Made by a program: the position numbers and the translations under genes. The notes below the pieces were generated by a model. It searched no databases and was not told where the DNA came from. It saw only the letters and a list, made by a program, of their open reading frames with translations. Positions 57,939-64,000 of a DNA stretch of 64,000 bases are shown here, piece after piece. The stretch comes from Plectosphaerella cucumerina. Its lineage: Eukaryota > Ascomycota > Sordariomycetes > Glomerellales > Plectosphaerellaceae. The stretch lies in NCBI GenBank assembly GCA_020746995.1, contig JAGPXD010000006.1, forward strand, positions 124,001 to 188,000, in the 5' to 3' direction. Numbering within the stretch: position 1 is the stretch's first letter; each line of letters opens with the position of its first letter.

Positions 57939-59147
57939 ATGGTCCCCTGGGGCCTCGCCAAGAGGGCGTCTGTCTTCTTCATGTCGGCCCAGCCAGATGC
58001 CAAGCGGCCGGACCGCGCCGGCTACACGGCCAACGTTGTCACCGCCATCAACACATTGCAGGAAAGATGGTACAATTTCGACACGGGCATCTGGGACAAG
58101 GCCTGGTGGAACAGCGGCAATGCCTTTACGATGTTGGCCGACTTTGCGACTTTGGACGTCGCCGCAGCGAACCAACTCAACATTGGCGGCATCCTGCGCC
58201 ACACCTTTATTCGCGCCCAAGGCGAGGAGATCCGCGTCACAAAGACTATGGATGACGCGGGTCTTGTCGCATCGACCTATGAGATCAATATGCTCGGCAT
58301 CGACACCCTGTCCACAGAGCTCGACGACGTCAAGATCGCCCGCCGCCAGCAGTTCCCCGGCTTCATCAATGAGTTCTACGACGACGAGGGGTGGTGGGCG
58401 CTTGGCCTGATCCGCGCCTACGACGTGATGCAGGATCGGGCATATCTCGACATGGCCGTCAGCATCTTCGAAGACATGAAAACAGGCGGTAACACATACT
58501 GCAACGGCGGCATTTTCTGGAACAAGGAGCGCAAATACGTCAACGCCATCTCCAACGAGCTCTACCTCAGCGTCGCCGCGTCCCTCGCCAACCGCCTTCC
58601 CGACGGCGCCGGCCTCCCTTACCTCGACATCGCCAACCAACAGTGGGCCTGGTTCAAGGCCAGCGGCATGATCAACAGCCGCGGCACCATCAACGACGGC
58701 CTCAACGGCAGCTGCCAGAATAACGGCCAGAACACCTGGTCCTACAACCAGGGCGTCGTCCTCGGCGGCCTCGTCGAACTGCACCGTGCCACGGGCGATA
58801 CTGCCCTACTCGCTCAGGCCGCTGACATTGCCGGCGCGGCCATCCGCGAGCTCTCAGATGACAAGGGCATCCTGCACGAGTCGTGCGAGCCCAACTGCGG
58901 TGCAGACGGGAACCAGTTCAAGGGCATCTTCGTCCGGAACCTGTGCTACCTCTACCGCGCCATGCCGGCACCGCCACGCGCAGACTTTAGAAAGTTCATC
59001 CTCGACAATGCCGACGCCAACTGGGCCTCCAACCGCGACGAAAAGGGCGGATTGGGCGTCGTGTGGTCTGGTCCCCCGCAGCGCGTGTCAGGGCCGACGC
59101 ACAGCTCCGCGCTTGACGCGCTGGTGGCCGCCGTGGCCGTCATCTGA
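57939..59147 (+). CDS. GH76-family alpha-1,6-mannanase-like protein
   Basis: 402 residues from ATG 57939, one exon. GH76 members act on alpha-1,6-mannan backbones; some fungal ones are GPI-anchored transglycosidases of the cell wall (Dfg5/Dcw1), but this protein lacks the C-terminal GPI signal and looks like the shorter subfamily. Catalytic pair: Y-D-D-E-G-W-W with Asp148-Asp149. Other family landmarks are W-D-K-A-W-W-N-S-G-N, N-G-G-I-F-W-N, N-E-L-Y-L, W-S-Y-N-Q-G-V and the closing H-S-S-A-L-D-A. No signal peptide with this start. A hydrophobic stretch lies in the same frame just upstream, but no ATG leads it, so either the protein is intracellular or an unrecognised 5' exon supplies a secretion signal. 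Confidence 0.85.
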   Translation: MVPWGLAKRASVFFMSAQPDAKRPDRAGYTANVVTAINTLQERWYNFDTGIWDKAWWNSGNAFTMLADFATLDVAAANQLNIGGILRHTFIRAQGEEIRVTKTMDDAGLVASTYEINMLGIDTLSTELDDVKIARRQQFPGFINEFYDDEGWWALGLIRAYDVMQDRAYLDMAVSIFEDMKTGGNTYCNGGIFWNKERKYVNAISNELYLSVAASLANRLPDGAGLPYLDIANQQWAWFKASGMINSRGTINDGLNGSCQNNGQNTWSYNQGVVLGGLVELHRATGDTALLAQAADIAGAAIRELSDDKGILHESCEPNCGADGNQFKGIFVRNLCYLYRAMPAPPRADFRKFILDNADANWASNRDEKGGLGVVWSGPPQRVSGPTHSSALDALVAAVAVI

Positions 59148-60032
59148 GGGCGAAGCATTTGTTTTCTCAATGGTCTTTTCTTAGAAGGCACAGGCGTTTT
59201 CAGGGTCGGGGGCTTGGAAACACAAGCAGGGGACACATTGGATGAACAGGCGTCACGATGAGGCACCATCACGGACCGTGCGATACTTCCATTTTTTGTC
59301 TAATTCGTTAATGATACCACGAAGTGCCTAGGCGCACCTCCCAGAGATACAAATAGTTAGTTTAGTTTCCTGAATGACACGAGGAAGAGCGTGTTTCAGC
59401 GGGGTTTCCCAAACATTGTTTCCTGCCAGTCTGTTCGCGCGAGAGTGTCGCACGACAGGAGGGCGCGGCGGCTGGCCGGACGTGCGGTGATGTGGCTGAG
59501 ACGGGGGGCCTTCCAGAAGCCCCGATTGGCAAGCAGCGTGTGTTGCACGGCGCCGGCGATCAGAGGGAGTTCTATTTGAGTCTGAGTTCTTGATTGACTG
59601 ATTTGCGCGCCGCGTGGCGTGGGATTGTGTATTGGACGAGGTCTTTGGAGGCGAAGGTGCTGAGATACGGGATGTAGGACGTGTCATGTCGTGCTCAAGG
59701 AGGTTTGCGCTTGAATCATACCTACTGACTGGACGACCATAAGAAGTTCCGGAGAGGAAAGGACTCCTCCACCATGCGATACTGGCGAAGTTGAGAGCAT
59801 TGTCGTCGTGCCTGTGTTGGCAACATCACGTGTCGGGGTACGTACCTCTGTAAGCAAATTTGACGACGCGACGGTTCTCCCAGTCATCCATCACTTCACC
59901 ATCATCACCAACCTGGAACTTGAACATCGCCATCTCATGAATCATCGGAAGAAATCAATTCGATATGCCGAATCTCGCAAATACAACGCAATGCACAACT
60001 CCAAAACGCAAAGTCTAGCCCGGTCGCTCCGT
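59148..60032. other. Convergent intergenic region
   Basis: 885 bp between the GH76 stop and the stop of the WbsX gene. No supported gene. Confidence 0.5.
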
Positions 60033-63000
60033 CTACCGCATGCCCAGCCGCCACGCCTCGTCGTCGGCCTTCTTGTCATCCTTCTTCCCATCGGTCTTCT
60101 TGTCATCGACCTGCTTGTCGTCCAACTTCCAGAAGTGGCTCTGCTCCGACTTTGACGCATCCTTCCCGAGACTGTCCTTCTGCAGCTTGTCGTCTAGGAT
60201 CTTGCCGTTGTTGAAGCTGTCCTTTTGGAAGCCGTCCTTCTTGAAGTCATCCTTCTTGAAGTCATCCTTCTTGAAGTCATCCTTCTTGAAGTCATCCTTC
60301 TTGAAGTCATCCTTCTTGAAGTCATCCTTCTTGAAGTCATCCTTCTTGAAGTCATCCTTCTTGAAGTCATCCTTCTTGAAGTCATCCTTCTTGAAGTCAT
60401 TCTTCTTGAAGTCATCCTTCTTGAAGTCATCCTTCTTGAGGTTGTCTGGTTGGAAGCCACTCTTGAAGTCAGCTTTGAAATCAGCTTTCCGGAAGTCATC
60501 CTTGGCGTCGTTCTTCTTGAAGTCGTCCTTGAAGCCGTCGTTGAAGCTGTCCTTCTTGGAGTCGTCCTTCCTGAAGTCGTCTTGGAAGCTGCCCTTCAGC
60601 CCACCGTCCTTGAAGGTATCCTTCTTGAAGTCGTTCTCGAAGCCATCCTTGGAATCTTCCTTCTTGAAGCCGTCCTTGGAGTCTCCATTCTTGAAACCGT
60701 CTTTCTTGAAGTCGTCTTTGAAGCCGTCTTTGAAGCCGTCCTTGAAGTCGTATTTGAAGCCGTCCTTGAAGTCGTCTTTGAAGCCGTCCTTGAAGTCGTC
60801 TTTGAAGCCGTCCTTGAAGTCGTCTTTGAAGCCGTCCTTGAAGTCGTCTTTGAAGCCGTCCTTGAAGTCGTTCTTGAAACCATCCTTGGAACTGTCCTTG
60901 GAGTCTTCCTTCTTGAAACCGTCATTCTTGAAGCCGTCCTTGAAGTTGTTGTTGAAGCCGTTCTTGGAATCATCCTTGAAGCCGTCCTTGAAGCCGTCCT
61001 TTTGGAAGTCGTCCTTAAAGTCGTGCTTGAAGCCATCCTTGAAGTCATCCTCCTTGAGCTGCTCTTTCTTCGAAGGATCCCTCCAAGAGTCGTCCTTGCT
61101 GGAGTCGTCGGCCCCCTTGCCCTTGTTCCAGCTCGACTTCTCGTCCTTCGACTGGTCCTTCAGCTTGCCATCCGAGTCCGTTACCCAGCCCTTGCCCCAG
61201 TCGCTTTGCTTGTCGTTCTTCGTGTCGTCTTTCTTGTCGTCTATCTTCCAGTCCTTCCAGCTGTCCTGCTTGCTGTCCGGCTCCCACACCTTTTCCCAGT
61301 CGCCGGTGTCGTCTTTCGTCTTGTCGCTCGCTTTGCCGTTCGTTTTGTCGGTCTTGCGGTCCCCTCTCCAGTCATCGGCTTCATCTGACTTGGTGTCGGT
61401 CTTCCAGCCCTTACCCCAGTCGTCTGCCTTGTCCTTGTCGGATTTCGTCCCCCAGTTCTTCCCCCAATCCTCTGAATCGGCCGTCGTCTTGTCCTTTGCC
61501 GCATCTTCCCTCCAGTCCTTCGACTTGTCGCTCTGCGAACCACTCTCCCATTCCTTCTTCCAGTCTTTCTCGTCCTTATCCGGATCCATCTTCCAGTCGG
61601 TCTTCTCAACCGTCTTCTGACCGTTCTTCCACTCAAATGGTCTCCACTTCTTCTCCAGCTCCTTGCTGAGGGTCTTGGACAGTCGAAGGCAGTACGGGTT
61701 CAACCTGAAGCGTGGATAGTCCCATGTCGCCGGGACCAGCTTGCCGGGGTGAGCGCGGCCAAGCTCGGCCACGGTGTAGCACCCAGGACGGAAGCCTTCA
61801 ACGTCGGGAACGTCGACCCAAGTGCGGCCGGAGCGCAGGCAGGCAGTGCGCGTGTTGGCCCGGATGAGGTTGCAGGACTCGGACGTGGAGACAGCTGGCA
61901 GCGCCCACGACCACGGCTTGTTGGAGTGACGAGCAAGCCGGCGCAGAATGCCGGCCTCACCCAGCTCGCTCGACGATGCCGCCTCGGCCAGCACAAGCCC
62001 ATCGCGACGCCATCGAGTCATACTGATGAGGGCCGCGCCAATGTCCAGCACCCCGCCATTGGGCTTCATGGCCGCGCAGTGCAGCGCCGGCTCGTGATCG
62101 AAGCGACCACATCGGTCATCGTAGAAGAGCTTGCCATGCTTGGTCGCCTCGTAGGCCGCCATGGTGTCGGCCGACTCAAAGTTGAGCCCAATGACGTCGG
62201 CCACGTCCTTGTCGGCGGCATCGAGCGTGTCATCTTCGTACATGTTGGTGCTGTTGGTGATGAGGAGGTAGCGCGCCCGAGCGCAGCCAGGGCTGAGGAC
62301 GTTCATGTTGCGAATCGCCCAGTCGGTGATCTCGGCGCCGTGGCGCGACTCGCCGGACCGTCGAAGGAGTTGTGAGGGCGGTTCGATGGCGGTGACACGG
62401 GGATCGTGGGCCGCGGCGACGGCGTCCTCGACGCTGCGGGCGTCAACCTCGGGCAGCACCCGGGCAACGACTGCTCGCCATCTCGGGTTCTTCATGTCGC
62501 GCAGCGATTCGAGGGTGTGCTCAAGGGTGAAGGTATCACGCCAGGGGCTGACGGTGCGGAACTCGCGGATGATGACACAGACATCGACGGCCGCCTCCGG
62601 GTTGGCCACCTGCTTGGAGAGCCGGAGGTTTTGGGCAACGAGTCGAGGCGCCCACTCAAAGTTTTCGTCGGCGTACTGCAGTGCGTCGTGGAATGTCTCA
62701 AGGAACTGGTGCTGCCACTCCTCAGAGGGCTCGAGAACGTTGCCGTTGGCCCAGTCGTTGAGGGCATTGATGAAGAGGAAGTTCTCCTCGCCTCGCGGGT
62801 TGGGGTCTGACTTGATACGATGGCAGAGTTGGACGAGGGCAGCTGGGGTCTGGGTCAGCTCTGTATCGGTTGGGGGCTCAGGTTGACTTGCCTTTCCAGA
62901 GCCTGGGGTGAGCAAAGGGGACGTCCATGGCTCCACGGTCACCAAGGTGTCGCGGCGTGTCATCCCAAGAGACCATAGCACCACGGTGGAAGACGCGATG

Positions 63001-64000
63001 AGGACGTGCCGGCTTGGCCCAGCTGGCGTAGTCGAGCTTGTTGTCGGTGTTGACGGTGCTGTACTCGTTGACGGCATCCGTCCAGAGTCCGGGTCCAGAG
63101 TCGGATATGGAACCATCGTCATCGCTGCTTCGGCTACCGCCGGTGCTACTACCGCCACTGGTCGTCGTCACCGACTCGATAATATCAAGGCCACCGATCT
63201 CGGGATCCTCAGCGGCCCAGAGGCGCCAGGCCTCGAACATGAGCTTGGCAGTGGCGCCCATATGGGCAGGGTTCTTGACGATGAACTGCACCTTGCCTCT
63301 GGAGCGGATGTAGTTGACGTGTCGGAAGTAAGGGGTCAGCCACTCAAAGTGACGTTTCCAGTCCTCGACACCGCCGTACGTCTGCTCCAGGAGCGTGACG
63401 TCTTTGCCGTCGCGGCGGGTAGTCCATGGCTCGTTGGACCAGCTCAGCATGAAGGGAACGTCGGGGTGACCGTCCTCGAGCATGGTCAAGAGGACGCCGT
63501 GCATGACGGGCTTTCCGAACCAGTAGTGGTGATAGGCGACGCCGTAGATCCTTGGGGTGTTAGGTCTCACTCTCAGGGGAAGGTGGGTTGAACTTACAGG
63601 CTCTCGGAAATCATGTTCGTCCAGCGCTCGCGGGTGGTGACGTCAAGGAGGTCGTAAAAGCCGACCTCTTTACCCGGCCGAAAGGTCTTGAGGCCATGAC
63701 TGTTGATGATGGGCTTGCTGACGAGGTCCCAGTCGGTGTAATTCTCACCGAAGAACTGATCGTTCTCCGGAAACGAGTGGAATTGGGGGTAGACGTAGAC
63801 GATGGGCTTGATAGAGTAGCCATCGAGCTCTGCGACGGGGGCGCGCTTGAAGCTGGCTTTCCTGCCGATGCGACGATGGCCGGTGGATTTGGTGTCGCGC
63901 TTGTGGGAGAATGGTGACCTGGAGGCTAGGAAGACGTCGTCGTAGGGCGCGGAGCCGGAGCTGAGGAAGAGGACCTGGGCCCAGCACAGGATGATGAAGA
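60033..64000 (-). CDS. Membrane-anchored WbsX-type glycosyltransferase with Lys/Asp/aromatic repeat tail (5' end beyond window)
   Basis: Exons 64000-63598 (partial), 63550-62892 and 62842-60033; at least 1,289 residues. Intron 1 is 47 nt GT-AG; intron 2 is 49 nt with a GC-AG border (AG|GCAAGT), and using it removes an in-frame stop and joins L-W-K to A-A-L-V-Q-L. The first visible residues are hydrophobic (F-I-I-L-C-W-A-Q-V-L-F-L), a signal anchor. WbsX-like domain (about 65-390): P-I-V-Y-V-Y-P-Q-F-H, N-Y-T-D-W, I-Y-G-V-A-Y-H-H-Y-W-F, M-L-S-W-S-N-E-P-W-T and N-P-R-G-E-E-N-F. A second GT-A-like region (405-690) has A-R-Y-L-L-I-T-N, V-I-G-L-N-F-E-S and L-D-I-G-A-A-L-I. The last roughly 550 residues are Lys/Asp-rich with a Trp, later a Phe, every few residues. 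Probably a Golgi or secretory-path glycosyltransferase; acceptor unknown. Confidence 0.87.
60241..60435 (-). repeat. 15-bp coding minisatellite, 13 copies
   Basis: Thirteen tandem copies of ttgaagtcatccttc (plus-strand reading). Twelve are identical; copy 11 (60391-60405) has one C-to-T change. On the coding strand each copy encodes K-D-D-F-K, the variant K-N-D-F-K. Confidence 0.97.
60729..60872 (-). repeat. 24-bp coding minisatellite, 6 copies
   Basis: Six tandem copies of a 24-bp unit encoding the octapeptide D-G-F-K-D-D-F-K in permuted form, with single-base differences (one gives Tyr for Asp). Flanked by more diverged F-K-D units. Confidence 0.92.

Noticed and set aside
60241..60435. Regular short repeats that might suggest a CRISPR-like array
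   Set aside because: No spacers, period 15 bp, inside a eukaryotic coding exon.
60040..61620. 526-codon plus-strand frame rich in Leu/Ser/Lys opposite the repeat tail
   Set aside because: It is the antisense mirror of the repeat units; repeats with no stop in one frame often stay open in others. The minus frame is contiguous with the enzyme.

Overview
The window is nuclear DNA of a filamentous ascomycete, most likely a Sordariomycete. The evidence is short 45-200 nt introns with GT-AG (once GC-AG) borders and CTRAY-like branch points, GC-rich coding sequence, a dispersed single 5S rRNA gene, fungal STAND/NLR genes, and single-copy orthologues of HOS3, HIS2, VIP1 and UTP21 with fungal architecture. 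I cannot name the species from the sequence alone.

Layout. 1-6 kb: a DUF7025-type AAA+ ATPase gene (minus, cut by the left edge) and, head-to-head with it, a five-exon gene for a STAND-like protein. 6.3-13.5 kb: HOS3-type histone deacetylase, a 5S rRNA gene on the minus strand, histidinol-phosphatase HIS2, and a MOSC-domain (mARC-like) protein. 13.5-26.5 kb: an almost gene-free stretch whose only supported gene is a 63-residue cysteine-rich protein, with about 10.5 kb of GC-rich, mostly non-repetitive sequence upstream of it. 26.5-31.9 kb: VIP1, the PPIP5K-type inositol pyrophosphate kinase/phosphatase. 33.4-44 kb: a secreted PI-PLC-like protein, a NACHT-WD40 STAND receptor, and an A-T-R-SDR NRPS-like enzyme matching fungal glycine betaine reductase (ATRR). 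44.7-51.4 kb: UTP21 (ribosome biogenesis) and a secreted PL4 rhamnogalacturonan lyase. 51.4-54.9 kb: a decayed interval with a histone-H3-like remnant, a possible mobile-element relic and a trinucleotide array. 54.9-59.1 kb: an F-box-like protein and a GH76-family protein. 60-64 kb: a large minus-strand gene (5' end beyond the window) for a membrane-anchored WbsX-type glycosyltransferase that carries a roughly 550-residue Lys/Asp/aromatic repeat tail encoded by two DNA minisatellites.

The genes do not form one obvious cluster. Themes are housekeeping (5S rRNA, UTP21, HIS2), signalling (VIP1, HOS3), choline metabolism (ATRR), NLR-type or NLR-like proteins (the NACHT-WD40 receptor and the DUF7708-like protein), and secreted or cell-surface carbohydrate and lipid-active enzymes (PI-PLC, PL4, GH76, WbsX glycosyltransferase). 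The most unusual items are the glycosyltransferase with its polyampholyte tail and the long gene desert.
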